A stretch of DNA of 26,148 nt from a virus, in the IMG/VR virus record IMGVR_UViG_3300017773_000113, positions 1 through 26,148 of that record; one strand, 5' to 3'. Under the pieces are notes generated by a model. It saw only the letters and a program-made list of their open reading frames with translations, was not told the origin of the DNA and searched no databases. Below, piece by piece: positions 7,039 through 14,375 of this stretch (its first letter is position 1; the number at the start of each line of letters is the position of its first letter). Made by a program: the position numbers and the translations under genes.

Positions 7039-8436
7039 ATGCTATCCCTTAAGCGACCTACCTCCGGCATTGCTCTCATCAAGGGCAGTTCCGATATGGT
7101 TATCGCTGGCTATGCATCAGTAGAACTGGTGGATAAGCAGGGCGACCTTATTACCCGTTCAGCACTAAAGGATGCGTTTGGCGGGTTCATGAAGAGTGAT
7201 AAGTTCCGCAATGTTCAACTTGCTCACTCAAATATTCAAGTGGGAGAAGTTATTGACTCCTATGTAGATTCAAATGGTCGGATGTGGAAGTCCGAAGTTG
7301 ATGATGCTGGTATGTTTGTCGTTGTTTCACTTCGCAACGATATTGAAAAGGCTCGTGAAGTGGCCGCAGAAATCCGTAAAGGAAACCTGCAAGGATTCTC
7401 CATTGGTGGACAAGCATTCAAGAGAGTGCGTAAATCGGATGGAGAACATGGAGACTACCAAGAAATTAGTAAAATGGAACTGCACGAAATTACGATATGT
7501 GAAAAAGGAATTAACCCCGAAGCACAGTTTCGTATTTTAAAGGAGGACACCCACATGACAACAGAAAATGATTTGAATAATGTAATGAGCAGACTTGAAG
7601 CACGACTTGACGCAATGGAGAAAGGTGAACTACCTCCGGCACTTGCGGCTTCTATGAAAGATAAAAAAGATGATTCCGAACCTAAAGAGGAAAAAGAAGA
7701 ATCTAAAAACCCATTCGCCGCTAAAGACAAAGACGAAGAAAAAGAGGATGATGACAAAATGAACTACGCAAAGAGTGAATACAGTGATGTTATAACCGCA
7801 GAATACCTAAACTGGATGGAGGACACCCTCAAATCCGCTGGTGTAAATACAATGCAAGCACGAACACACTTCGATAACTTGGAGAAGGCGCAACTTGGCG
7901 GCTTTGACAATCCCGATGCTGTTGACGGTGCAGACTACTTCGCTGGACAAGTCCGAGGTCGAGGTCAAGAAAACGGTTCACCTTCAACTGGTGCAATTTC
8001 AGCAATCACTTCAACTGGTGGTAAAACACCATCCGGCGCACTTGGACCTGTTTCAATGGCTAAGGGTTACATTAACCCAAGCAATGTTTCAGCATCCGAT
8101 GTTGAAGCCGCTTACGAAGTTTACAAAGCCGCCGCACTTGAACAAGGATTCCGTGGCGACCTTGAATCTCAATTCTCATCTCGCTTTGCTAATGAGCAAA
8201 ACATTGCAAAGCAAGAAGCCGAAAAAGCCGAGTTCGATGCTCGTGCGCCTCTCAATGAAGTTATGAAGTCAATTAACGCACTAAGTGAGCGCATTGACAA
8301 CATGACTGTCGAAGGCACTACAATTCAAAAGTCGGCTTCTTCATCTAATGTTGAAGTTCCATCCACGCAAGACTTGAGCAACATGTCTTGGGATGAAGTA
8401 CACAATCTCGCTGGTTCGGTTATCCGAGGGGCTTGA
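7039..8436 (+). CDS. HK97-type prohead protease fused to a scaffold-like C-terminal region
   Basis: Residues 1-165 are a prohead maturation protease of the S78/U35 kind. Visible features are a beta-rich GYASVELVDKQGD segment, the catalytic His in L-A-H63-S, the catalytic Ser in G-F-S121-I-G-G and the terminal E-L-H-E-I-T-I strand. Such enzymes cleave scaffold and capsid protein inside the procapsid. Residues 170-300 are a coiled coil and a Lys/Glu/Asp-rich stretch. The rest is helical and linker-like and ends with an N-M-S-W-D-E-V-H peptide. The start is uncertain: ATG 7039 has GGAGG at 7031-7035 with a short spacer, ATG 7018 and 7024 are in frame with poorer sites, and 6973 would overlap the previous gene. 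A strong internal start at 7555 probably yields free scaffold. Confidence 0.88.
   Translation: MLSLKRPTSGIALIKGSSDMVIAGYASVELVDKQGDLITRSALKDAFGGFMKSDKFRNVQLAHSNIQVGEVIDSYVDSNGRMWKSEVDDAGMFVVVSLRNDIEKAREVAAEIRKGNLQGFSIGGQAFKRVRKSDGEHGDYQEISKMELHEITICEKGINPEAQFRILKEDTHMTTENDLNNVMSRLEARLDAMEKGELPPALAASMKDKKDDSEPKEEKEESKNPFAAKDKDEEKEDDDKMNYAKSEYSDVITAEYLNWMEDTLKSAGVNTMQARTHFDNLEKAQLGGFDNPDAVDGADYFAGQVRGRGQENGSPSTGAISAITSTGGKTPSGALGPVSMAKGYINPSNVSASDVEAAYEVYKAAALEQGFRGDLESQFSSRFANEQNIAKQEAEKAEFDARAPLNEVMKSINALSERIDNMTVEGTTIQKSASSSNVEVPSTQDLSNMSWDEVHNLAGSVIRGA
7540..7557 (+). promoter_or_regulatory. Strong internal Shine-Dalgarno and in-frame start for scaffold
   Basis: AAGGAGG at 7540-7546 is followed after eight bases by ATG 7555, in frame with the protease gene. 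It is the best ribosome site in the window although it lies inside a gene, exactly where the protease domain ends and a coiled coil begins. It therefore probably sets a second translation product. Confidence 0.75.
7555..8436 (+). CDS. Nested in-frame scaffold protein (C-terminal product of the protease gene)
   Basis: Starting from ATG 7555, this 293-residue product lacks the whole protease domain. It opens with a Leu/Met/Glu/Arg coiled coil (about residues 5-30), then a highly charged stretch (about 35-70), then helical and Gly/Ser linker regions, and ends with the V-P-S-T ... N-M-S-W-D-E-V-H peptide. Assembly scaffolds are typically helical, charged, and carry a C-terminal capsid-binding tail. 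In phage lambda the scaffold Nu3 is made in the same way, from an in-frame start inside protease gene C. The strong internal ribosome site is direct evidence; scaffold identity is inferred from composition and position immediately before the capsid gene. The full-length form would then be the protease targeted to the procapsid by its scaffold tail. Confidence 0.65.
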   Translation: MTTENDLNNVMSRLEARLDAMEKGELPPALAASMKDKKDDSEPKEEKEESKNPFAAKDKDEEKEDDDKMNYAKSEYSDVITAEYLNWMEDTLKSAGVNTMQARTHFDNLEKAQLGGFDNPDAVDGADYFAGQVRGRGQENGSPSTGAISAITSTGGKTPSGALGPVSMAKGYINPSNVSASDVEAAYEVYKAAALEQGFRGDLESQFSSRFANEQNIAKQEAEKAEFDARAPLNEVMKSINALSERIDNMTVEGTTIQKSASSSNVEVPSTQDLSNMSWDEVHNLAGSVIRGA

Positions 8437-8467
8437 AAATAAAAAAAAATAATGGAGAGTGAAATAT
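8437..8467 (+). promoter_or_regulatory. A-rich leader of the capsid gene (copy 1)
   Basis: The 31 bases between the protease stop and ATG 8468 contain AAATAAAAAAAAAT (8437-8450) followed by GGAG (8454-8457). The same 14-mer stands before the next gene at 9583-9596. It probably keeps the start region unstructured for high expression; a promoter role cannot be excluded. Confidence 0.5.
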
Positions 8468-9568
8468 ATGGCACGAGACTACATACGAAGCGTAACTGAC
8501 ATGGAACGGTACTTTTACGGTGCTGGCAATGCAATGGGTTATTCCTACTCCGGTAGTGAATTACTCAAGGCAGATAGCCCCATGCTATCAAGCACAGCCG
8601 GAACATACCAAGCGATTTATGGTCGTAAAGTATGGTCGCAATTGAACCAAGAGTTCAACGCATTTTCAATTCTACCAAAGCGACCGTGGGAACGCAGTGG
8701 ATGGCGAGTCATCACTGCACGACCTTCGTTCACTGTTGGTGGCGGCGTTGCAGAAAACGCAACACTACCGGACACTACCAAACCTACCTTCCAACACATC
8801 GCCGCAAAGCCAAAGACGATTGTTCACACATTCGACATGAGCGAAACTGCAATGTTCCTTGCTGACAAGGATGACGGACTGGGCGACATTCGTTCAATCC
8901 TCAAAGAAGAAATGGGTAAGCACCACGCCGAGCATATTAACAAGATGCTTCTTGTTGACAAGGCTACTGCCGCTGGAAACGACTTTGAATCTCTTGACCG
9001 TATCACTACAGGTGCATCATCCAGTGCAAACGAAGACATCTACTCAATTGACCGAAGTGCAAACTCTTGGTCTTTGGCTGAACACGATGAGAACTCCGGC
9101 ACTGACCGAACTTTGTCTCTCGACCACTTGGACACTATCTTCCAAAAGTGCTGGACTCGTGGTGGCAATCCAAAGGTTATCCTCACTGGATATGACACCT
9201 TGATGCGACTTCAACAACTTCTCCAATCGCAACAGCGATTCATGGAGGAAAAGCGTATCACCCCTACCTACAACGGAGTTAAGGGTGTTCCGGGTATTGA
9301 AGCAGGTTTCATCGTTGCAACTTACAACGGCGTTCCTATCATCCCATCTAAGGATGTTCAAGCAGACACATTGAGCCGTATGTATTTCCTCGACACGGAT
9401 TACCTCTACTTCTCTACTGCTATCCCAACGCAATACTTTGAGTCCGGTATCGAAACCGGCGACCCATTCGCAATCAACCGTCTTGGACAAGAAGGAATGT
9501 ATCGAACTATGGGAGAACTATGGACTACTTTCTTCGGAGGACACGCTTCAATTCGTGACCTAAAGTGA
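8468..9568 (+). CDS. Probable major capsid protein (HK97 fold)
   Basis: This 366-residue product starts at ATG 8468, with GGAGAG at 8454-8459; an in-frame GTG at 8459 lies inside that site and is less likely. Identification rests on position directly after the protease-scaffold gene, on typical length, and on layout: an acidic and aromatic N-terminal arm, a long central alpha/beta body with strand-like segments such as the region around WRVITARPSF, a long glycine-spaced region, and a C-terminal strand with PFAINRLGQEG. About 1000 copies' worth of demand fits the dedicated A-rich leader in front. No unambiguous short motif exists for this fold, so confirmation needs profile or structure comparison. 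The next gene has a copy of the same leader, suggesting that it is another abundant head protein. Confidence 0.85.
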   Translation: MARDYIRSVTDMERYFYGAGNAMGYSYSGSELLKADSPMLSSTAGTYQAIYGRKVWSQLNQEFNAFSILPKRPWERSGWRVITARPSFTVGGGVAENATLPDTTKPTFQHIAAKPKTIVHTFDMSETAMFLADKDDGLGDIRSILKEEMGKHHAEHINKMLLVDKATAAGNDFESLDRITTGASSSANEDIYSIDRSANSWSLAEHDENSGTDRTLSLDHLDTIFQKCWTRGGNPKVILTGYDTLMRLQQLLQSQQRFMEEKRITPTYNGVKGVPGIEAGFIVATYNGVPIIPSKDVQADTLSRMYFLDTDYLYFSTAIPTQYFESGIETGDPFAINRLGQEGMYRTMGELWTTFFGGHASIRDLK

Positions 9569-9610
9569 TGGTGATTGAGAAAAAATAAAAAAAAATGGAG
9601 ATGACATAAT
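9569..9610 (+). promoter_or_regulatory. A-rich leader (copy 2)
   Basis: The 42-base gap after the capsid gene holds AAATAAAAAAAAAT at 9583-9596, identical to the element at 8437-8450, followed by GGAGA (9597-9601) and ATG 9611. No hairpin terminator is evident. Confidence 0.5.
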
Positions 9611-10060
9611 ATGGCACACAGTAATTTGACAGTAACAACAACCTACTTGGACATTGCAATCGGTGGAAACACACCGGGCGCACCTCAACTTGTTCCTAAT
9701 GCAGATGGAACAGTTGGCGACAACACAGCATGGCAATCCGGCACAGCCGCCGCAGGAACTTACCCCGGCGCATTGACTGGTTTCCAAGCGGTGAACTCAA
9801 GCAGTAACAAACCAGTTTCCGGTCTAAGACTTATTTCAGTCCTTCTAACTGGCGACACAGGAACAGCACACACTTTTGATGTAAACGCATTTGATGGTGG
9901 ACTAAGCAAGGTTTACGCTTTGCTTTCCCTTGTCAACGATACCGATACCGACGAATCTTTGTTGGCGGCGGCTACCGTAGTTGCACACGAATCGGGAACA
10001 ATTGCATACACTACTGGTGGAAACACCGATGTAGTGCTTTTGACCGCTATCGTTGGATGA
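9611..10060 (+). CDS. Possible capsid decoration protein
   Basis: The 149-residue product is rich in Gly, Thr, Ala and Ser with alternating hydrophobic residues and almost no Lys, Arg or Cys, so it is probably all beta. Ten or so strands can be traced, including one ending in the last residues (DVVLLTAIVG). There is no signal peptide or membrane helix. Position directly after the capsid protein and the shared A-rich leader suggest stoichiometric expression with it. Capsid-stabilising decoration proteins often occupy this slot, although usually just before the capsid gene in lambda-like genomes. The function is inferred. A minor head or tail beta protein is the alternative. The stop TGA at 10058-10060 is part of TGAGGTGG, the ribosome site of the next gene. 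Confidence 0.7.
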   Translation: MAHSNLTVTTTYLDIAIGGNTPGAPQLVPNADGTVGDNTAWQSGTAAAGTYPGALTGFQAVNSSSNKPVSGLRLISVLLTGDTGTAHTFDVNAFDGGLSKVYALLSLVNDTDTDESLLAAATVVAHESGTIAYTTGGNTDVVLLTAIVG

Positions 10061-10070
10061 GGTGGGCTAA

Positions 10071-10451
10071 TTGCCTACTGTTACCTTTTTGGGTCCGTTC
10101 TATGAACGCCCAATGCGACATACAATGGGTATGTGGACTCGTGGTGTTGCAGTAGAAGTTGAGCAAATATGGCTCGATGAATGGAGACACACACTACCTG
10201 CATCACGCTTCTTGATTGAAGGTGACGAAGGTGTTACCACAGACGCAGGTAATGACGGCTTGCCCGATATAGGGTGGAGTCGCAAAGACATTCTCACTTG
10301 GTTAAAAGAAAAAGACATCTCTACGGGTGCTGGTTATCTTACAAAGACAGCCGGACTTAGACTTGTAGAAGAATACTTGAATCCCACAGTAGTTGAGGAA
10401 CCTTTAAGTCAAGTCGAAGATACCACAGAAACATTAGGAGATGAACTATAA
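10071..10451 (+). CDS. Small head-cassette protein with N-terminal beta and C-terminal helical parts (TTG start)
   Basis: TTG 10071 is the only start that fits the GAGGTGG at 10059-10065, and it gives 126 residues. The N-terminal 60 residues look like a small beta domain. Residues about 67-103 (from W-S-R-K-D-I-L-T-W-L to V-E-E-Y-L) look like two helices around a short extended segment with a K-T-A-G turn, reminiscent of HeH/LEM-like helix-extension-helix folds. The tail is acidic. Small proteins of this shape are common between capsid and connector genes in tailed phages, where their role is often unassigned. The stop TAA overlaps the next ATG by one base (TAATG at 10449-10453), indicating coupled translation. 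The TTG start may reduce its yield relative to its neighbours. Confidence 0.7.
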   Translation: MPTVTFLGPFYERPMRHTMGMWTRGVAVEVEQIWLDEWRHTLPASRFLIEGDEGVTTDAGNDGLPDIGWSRKDILTWLKEKDISTGAGYLTKTAGLRLVEEYLNPTVVEEPLSQVEDTTETLGDEL

Positions 10452-10777
10452 TGGCCGCAAGCACAGCAACAATTGACCCCCGACCAACCGTATTTGGAGA
10501 TAGACTTGTAATTACTGGCAGTTATACTGCTGGCGATACAGGCACATTATCAATTGACCTTAGTTCCCAACTTTCAAGTATTGACTGGGCAGGTAGCAAC
10601 TTTTCGGGCGCACTTGCTCCTATAACTATCACTGACACTGGTGGTGGAGGGAATATCCAAGATGTTCACTTGAACCCAGTATTCACTATAGATGGAACAA
10701 CTTTGAGAGTGGGTAGCGGTTTATCCGCTTTCCCAATCATTGCTGGAACATTTATTGCAATTGGTCGCCGTTCTTGA
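10451..10777 (+). CDS. Small beta-rich structural protein, function unknown
   Basis: The 108-residue product has an Ala/Thr/Gly/Ser/Ile-rich composition with alternating patterns typical of an immunoglobulin-like or jelly-roll beta sandwich, for example VFGDRLVITGSYTAGDTGT. It has no cysteine and few charged residues, no signal peptide and no transmembrane helix. It starts on the base where the preceding gene ends. Composition resembles that of the 149-residue product at 9611, although I see no convincing stretch of identity between them. A decoration, head-fibre or neck role is possible, but I do not recognise a family. Confidence 0.65.
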   Translation: MAASTATIDPRPTVFGDRLVITGSYTAGDTGTLSIDLSSQLSSIDWAGSNFSGALAPITITDTGGGGNIQDVHLNPVFTIDGTTLRVGSGLSAFPIIAGTFIAIGRRS

Positions 10778-10787
10778 GGTGGCTTAA

Positions 10788-10991
10788 ATGGCGGCATTAA
10801 CCAAAATTGGCGTAAAGTGCTTTGGCCCTTTTTCACCTAAAGAGGTAAATGATGCGGCTACATGGGCGGCGGCGGTTGAAGACCTTATTCAAGCAGTAGC
10901 CGATTCAAATAGTACGAGTTCTGTAATTGATACCGAAGTGTTCCCTGTATTGGGTAACATTTTTGTCATGGTGACATACCAACTCGCTTGA
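10788..10991 (+). CDS. 67-residue conserved-looking small protein, function unknown
   Basis: ATG 10788 follows TTGAGGTGGC, where the stop of the previous gene is part of the ribosome site. The product begins with a short beta-like segment, then a helix rich in Ala, Val and Glu (about residues 17-42) and a C-terminal hydrophobic strand (VFPVLGNIFVMVTYQLA). The C-terminal stretch is too short and too strand-like to call a membrane anchor. It has one Cys. No family was recognised. Good ribosome site, tight packing and matching strand support a real gene. Confidence 0.6.
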   Translation: MAALTKIGVKCFGPFSPKEVNDAATWAAAVEDLIQAVADSNSTSSVIDTEVFPVLGNIFVMVTYQLA

Positions 10992-11002
10992 GGTGAGTGG
11001 GT

Positions 11003-11302
11003 ATGGGATTCGATGTTCGTTCTCTTGACCTTAGCGACATGGTTCGCTCGGAGAAACAAGGCGTTAAAATTGATACTGACTACGGTTCTTCGGCTGTAAC
11101 GAATGAACAAAACCCACTCAAGGGTATTACATCTCAACAGCGTAACCGCAATCGTAATATCGGTGATGTGTTGAACATAGGTTCGGGTACACGCTGTACA
11201 CACTGCGGCTTTCTTCATTTCTTATGGAGAGCCACATGTGCTACTTGCGATAAACCAATGGAATACAACTTAGGCGACCGTGACGAAAAGAACAGAATGT
11301 GA
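11003..11302 (+). CDS. Zinc-ribbon protein between head and connector genes
   Basis: I chose ATG 11003 behind GAGGTGAG (10990-10997) rather than the in-frame GTG at 10997, which is inside that site. The 99-residue product has a hydrophilic, probably disordered N-terminal half with a basic QQRNRNRN stretch, then a two-knuckle zinc ribbon: C65-T-H-C68 and C79-A-T-C82. Such ribbons bind DNA, RNA or protein. In this location a role in capsid, packaging or connector assembly is more likely than transcription, but that is inference from neighbours. Its stop TGA (11300-11302) ends five bases before the next start. It is one of four cysteine-motif proteins in this head cassette. Confidence 0.72.
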   Translation: MGFDVRSLDLSDMVRSEKQGVKIDTDYGSSAVTNEQNPLKGITSQQRNRNRNIGDVLNIGSGTRCTHCGFLHFLWRATCATCDKPMEYNLGDRDEKNRM

Positions 11303-11306
11303 TACT

Positions 11307-11972
11307 ATGAAGATTTTGATTAAAGCCGTAATGCCTCACCGACAGAAAGTTCTTACTCAAGACGGCCAAGAAATGCGCCTTCAACAATGGGCGAACAAGC
11401 AAGCCGCTTCTTCTCTTCGTGATGCTGGCGGCGATGCTCAAGGTGAACAATTCTCACAGTCTCGTGATATGCTCATGAGAGATGCTGTAGAGAACCCGGA
11501 CAAGCATGGACTCAAGTTTATGGGCGAGAGGCTACCCTTTGAGGGGCAAAACCTCCAAGAATCACTTAGTGAACCTACTTTTGACAACGAGGCTGATAAA
11601 GAAATAGCGGATTTTCACCATGAAGAAGAATTACGCACTTATGGTAAGGATGAAAGCGAAATAGAAAGGGATGCTCGTTATCCGGGTGGTGTTAAATTAC
11701 CCGGAGAAGAATTGCCTAATTTGTTTGACAGTGAAGGTAAACTCCGTGATGGTATGCCGCCCGAAGAAGAGTTCAACCCCGATGAAGAGGCTGAACACAT
11801 GCGCCGTATCATGACCTCCCGCCAAGTTCCTATGCGTGATGCTTGGAGTATATTGAAAAACAAAGAGCGTTGCGGACTTTGCGATGCTAATATGGTAAGG
11901 GGTGGTGGGTGTAACAACCCCGATTGTGAAGATTATTACATGAATAGCAGACTTTTTAATGACGATGTGTGA
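11307..11972 (+). CDS. Acidic protein with C-terminal zinc ribbon
   Basis: ATG 11307 gives 221 residues; an in-frame GTG at 11280 lies within the previous gene and is rejected. No strong ribosome site precedes ATG 11307, so reinitiation from the stop at 11300-11302 is likely. Residues 1-70 are mixed alpha/beta with many Gln and Arg. Residues 85-170 are strongly acidic with Pro/Glu runs, likely extended. Residues 189-207 hold a zinc ribbon, C189-x2-C192 ... C202-x4-C207. An M-R-D-A-W-S-I-L-K helix precedes it. No family was recognised. Together with the preceding gene it forms a zinc-ribbon pair upstream of the head-tail connector, suggesting a shared function in head completion or packaging. 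That function is inferred only. Confidence 0.72.
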   Translation: MKILIKAVMPHRQKVLTQDGQEMRLQQWANKQAASSLRDAGGDAQGEQFSQSRDMLMRDAVENPDKHGLKFMGERLPFEGQNLQESLSEPTFDNEADKEIADFHHEEELRTYGKDESEIERDARYPGGVKLPGEELPNLFDSEGKLRDGMPPEEEFNPDEEAEHMRRIMTSRQVPMRDAWSILKNKERCGLCDANMVRGGGCNNPDCEDYYMNSRLFNDDV

Positions 11973-11985
11973 GGGAGGGTAATGT

Positions 11986-13548
11986 ATGCCAATAGTATTC
12001 AGCCCCGGTGAGCCGGAAACTCGGCCTCTCAATCCCTCCGAGACTGTGTACACTACCGCCCAAAAAGTCGCTGACCTACTCGACATTGGCCCTACCGAGG
12101 CTGTTCTTGTAAGTTCCGACAGTGCAACTGACGGTGTGTTTGTCACTGGCGGCGACTATCGAAGTATAGGATTCAGTGTTGGTGATACCATACTGATATA
12201 CTCCGATGCTGACCCTATGGGTTTTGAAAAAGTTATTACTGCTATCACCAGTTCAGCCAGCGGTGTAAAACTGGCTTTCAGTGGTAGTATTACGGCGGCT
12301 GATTATCAAGCCGCTGACAATACATATGTGCAAAATCAAGCATCGTTTACTGATGGGCGCACTCGTGGAATGACGAAGGCCAAAGTGGACCATGTAATTC
12401 TCAAAATGCAAGACCGCATAGACAATATGACTCGCAACGCTTGGCGACCTTATTTGGTTTCAGCCGAGTATATCAACTTCGATACCTACAAGCCATACCG
12501 ACGACGATATTATACTGATTATGTCGGCACTGCACCCCTGCTTTTTAGGAATATCCAGCAAATCCTTCGCCTTGAATTATGGCAAGGTGATGATTACCGT
12601 GAAATTGGTGCGGCAGAAGTCCGTGTCAAGTTCGATGATGTTTCCGACCTTGCTTCGGCGGCTGTTTACATGTCACCCGGTAATGGTAGTGTGGCTACTC
12701 TTGCTCAAGGAACAGGTACAGGGCAGTGGCGAGATGACTTTGATGCTTCTACAGTAGCCCAAAACTTTGCTGACCTTGTAAACAAAGAAGACAGGGTAAG
12801 TAAAGTGGCTGTAGAGTTTTCACCTACTTTTACACTTGAAGGTTCAACATCAAATGTTGCATTGCATAACGAGTTTTACGCTACTGCAAATGCTGATTAC
12901 GGAACAGGTGTTGTCAAAGTTACAAGTATGCGTGGTGTAAAAAGCGGTGAAGTATGCAGTATCGTTACTACATCATCAAACATTGAGATAGACCAAACGC
13001 AAACCAACAGCACTACCTTTTCAAGTCTTGATTCTACCACAGTCAATGTAGCATCAACCACAGGATTCGTAAACGCTGGTGTGGCTATTGATGCCAGCGG
13101 TGATGTATTCCGATACACTGGTAAAACCGCTACATCGTTTACTGGATGCGTAGCGGTCACAGGTAGTTTGGGTGCAATTACAGGGGCTATCACTCAACAA
13201 TCTCTTTTGGTTGACCTACAAGGCGGCTCAAGTAGTGGAGACAGCGCACGACTTCGTGATTGGTGGATGGACCATGAAGTGGGTATTATTTACTTCAACA
13301 ACTCATATCCGTTTTTTGAATGGAACGCAATTAAAGTGTCTTACATTTACGGTGAAAGATATTTAGAAAAGGCTATTGAAGATATTTGCACCAAGATGGT
13401 AGCAATTGAATTACTCATGTCCGATGACCGTTCAGTGCTTATTCCCGAAGGAACTCAAAACATTGACCTTGCCAGCAAGGTGCAACTCTACCAAGCCGAG
13501 ATTGACCGAACCCTACCAAAGTATGTTGAAATGGTGGTTTTTGAATGA
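11986..13548 (+). CDS. Enlarged head-tail connector (gp6/gp15-like adaptor) with inserted beta domains
   Basis: ATG 11986 follows GAGGGAGGG at 11971-11979. Head-tail adaptors are normally 100-200 residues, built of a few helices; this product has 520. Adaptor-like parts are the N-terminal helix (about residues 22-34, TAQKVADLLDI), the helix at 131-152 (AKVDHVILKMQDRIDNMTR) and the C-terminal helices at 458-516. They are separated by beta-rich insertions at about 36-118 and 160-450. The second insertion contains a TTVNVASTTGF ... RYTGKTATSFTG segment (about 350-388) of the sort seen in phage tail and fibre proteins. The gene lies just before the neck and tail-terminator genes and overlaps the next start by four bases (ATGA), which supports the connector role. 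The adaptor assignment is by architecture and order, not by a diagnostic motif. Confidence 0.7.
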   Translation: MPIVFSPGEPETRPLNPSETVYTTAQKVADLLDIGPTEAVLVSSDSATDGVFVTGGDYRSIGFSVGDTILIYSDADPMGFEKVITAITSSASGVKLAFSGSITAADYQAADNTYVQNQASFTDGRTRGMTKAKVDHVILKMQDRIDNMTRNAWRPYLVSAEYINFDTYKPYRRRYYTDYVGTAPLLFRNIQQILRLELWQGDDYREIGAAEVRVKFDDVSDLASAAVYMSPGNGSVATLAQGTGTGQWRDDFDASTVAQNFADLVNKEDRVSKVAVEFSPTFTLEGSTSNVALHNEFYATANADYGTGVVKVTSMRGVKSGEVCSIVTTSSNIEIDQTQTNSTTFSSLDSTTVNVASTTGFVNAGVAIDASGDVFRYTGKTATSFTGCVAVTGSLGAITGAITQQSLLVDLQGGSSSGDSARLRDWWMDHEVGIIYFNNSYPFFEWNAIKVSYIYGERYLEKAIEDICTKMVAIELLMSDDRSVLIPEGTQNIDLASKVQLYQAEIDRTLPKYVEMVVFE

Positions 13549-13916
13549 GCGTGAGAGAGTTCACCAAAGCCGGAGACAACTTTCACACTCAACTTACTGA
13601 AATGTATGTCAAAGACAAGCAGTTGCAACAACAAATGCGAGAAGAGTTTACTCAAGAACCCGAAGACTTTCGTGAACGAATGATGGACATAGAGGCTACT
13701 GCTCATGGATTACGCAAAACCGAGCGTGGTTACTTTAACACTTCAAGTAAAAAACAAGCCACCGATGAAGAAATGGAGAAACTCTTGAAAGCCACCGATG
13801 ATGCAATGCTACGCATGAATCCTAAGATGGCGGAAAATAACCTTCAATTTAAGGATGGTTTTATTATTCCTTTACACTTCAAAGAACTTAGCGACAAAAT
13901 AGAGGGTGGTATCTAA
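13545..13916 (+). CDS. Small helical neck protein, possibly head completion or stopper
   Basis: The 123-residue product begins in a four-base ATGA overlap with the connector gene, so translation is coupled. The first 100 residues are strongly helical and charged, with Lys/Glu/Gln-rich heptad-like stretches (about 20-55 and 70-95). The last 25 form a short hydrophobic beta hairpin (FIIPLHFKEL). There is no cysteine and no membrane segment. No family was recognised. Between the connector and the tail terminator the expected proteins are head-completion or stopper subunits, or a minor tail protein that stabilises the neck. The helical content is unlike a classical beta-barrel stopper, so this is a positional guess. 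It shares its last base with the following start. Confidence 0.65.
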   Translation: MSVREFTKAGDNFHTQLTEMYVKDKQLQQQMREEFTQEPEDFRERMMDIEATAHGLRKTERGYFNTSSKKQATDEEMEKLLKATDDAMLRMNPKMAENNLQFKDGFIIPLHFKELSDKIEGGI

Positions 13917-14365
13917 TGGTAGCGACATGGACTGAATCACTTGATGTTGTCATAGGTTTATTTCAAACTGAATGGAATAGGGCGAACACCAGCAATATAC
14001 GCCCGATTGTTCTTGACATTGCAGACACTTCGCCGGAAAGAGGAAAGCGTCTTGACCTTCAACGGCATGATTATGTCCTGTGCTACGAGACAGCGCATAA
14101 CGAAGAAGCACCCGAATTATTCTACGATTTCGTCACTTCTCGTATCAATATCACCGTTGACATGCGAACAATTAAGGGTAGGAAGCATCTGCAAGCACTT
14201 GAGAACGAAGTGCGTAGGGTAGTTCATAGTAAACGAAAGGGGGATGGAGTAAGTTTTGACCGTTTAGTTTTCAAGACCCGCACCGACCTTTCCGACCGTA
14301 GCAAACAATTATTCCGCATGACATTCCAAATAGAAGTAGTAATTCTCGCAGAAGCAATACCATGA
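13916..14365 (+). CDS. Probable tail terminator / tail completion protein
   Basis: Starts in a TAATG overlap with the preceding gene and encodes 149 residues. The order of elements resembles tail terminators: an N-terminal helix (TESLDVVIGLFQTEWN), a strand, an edge strand reading HDYVLCYE, a strand ending ITVDMRT, a central helix (KHLQALENEVRRVVHS) and a final antiparallel pair (FDRLVFKT and FRMTFQIEVVILAE). Terminators cap the tail tube at its head-proximal end and set final tail length with the tape measure. Location immediately upstream of the tube protein is the usual one. The order of elements and position agree; sequence identity to a named family was not tested. Confidence 0.7.
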   Translation: MVATWTESLDVVIGLFQTEWNRANTSNIRPIVLDIADTSPERGKRLDLQRHDYVLCYETAHNEEAPELFYDFVTSRINITVDMRTIKGRKHLQALENEVRRVVHSKRKGDGVSFDRLVFKTRTDLSDRSKQLFRMTFQIEVVILAEAIP

Positions 14366-14375
14366 GTTGATTAAG

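Noticed and set aside
7895-8266. Plus-strand frame of 123 codons inside the protease-scaffold gene
   Set aside because: Low-complexity product in a shifted frame over strong coding sequence; no proper ribosome site.
8437-8450. A-run read as a transcription terminator
   Set aside because: The run is A, not T, on the coding strand, and no hairpin stands before it.
9044-9490. Minus-strand frame of 148 codons inside the capsid gene
   Set aside because: It lies wholly within a well-supported gene on the other strand, without a ribosome site or plausible product.
10928-10990. Membrane anchor at the end of the 67-residue protein
   Set aside because: The hydrophobic stretch is short, holds polar residues and looks more like a beta strand.
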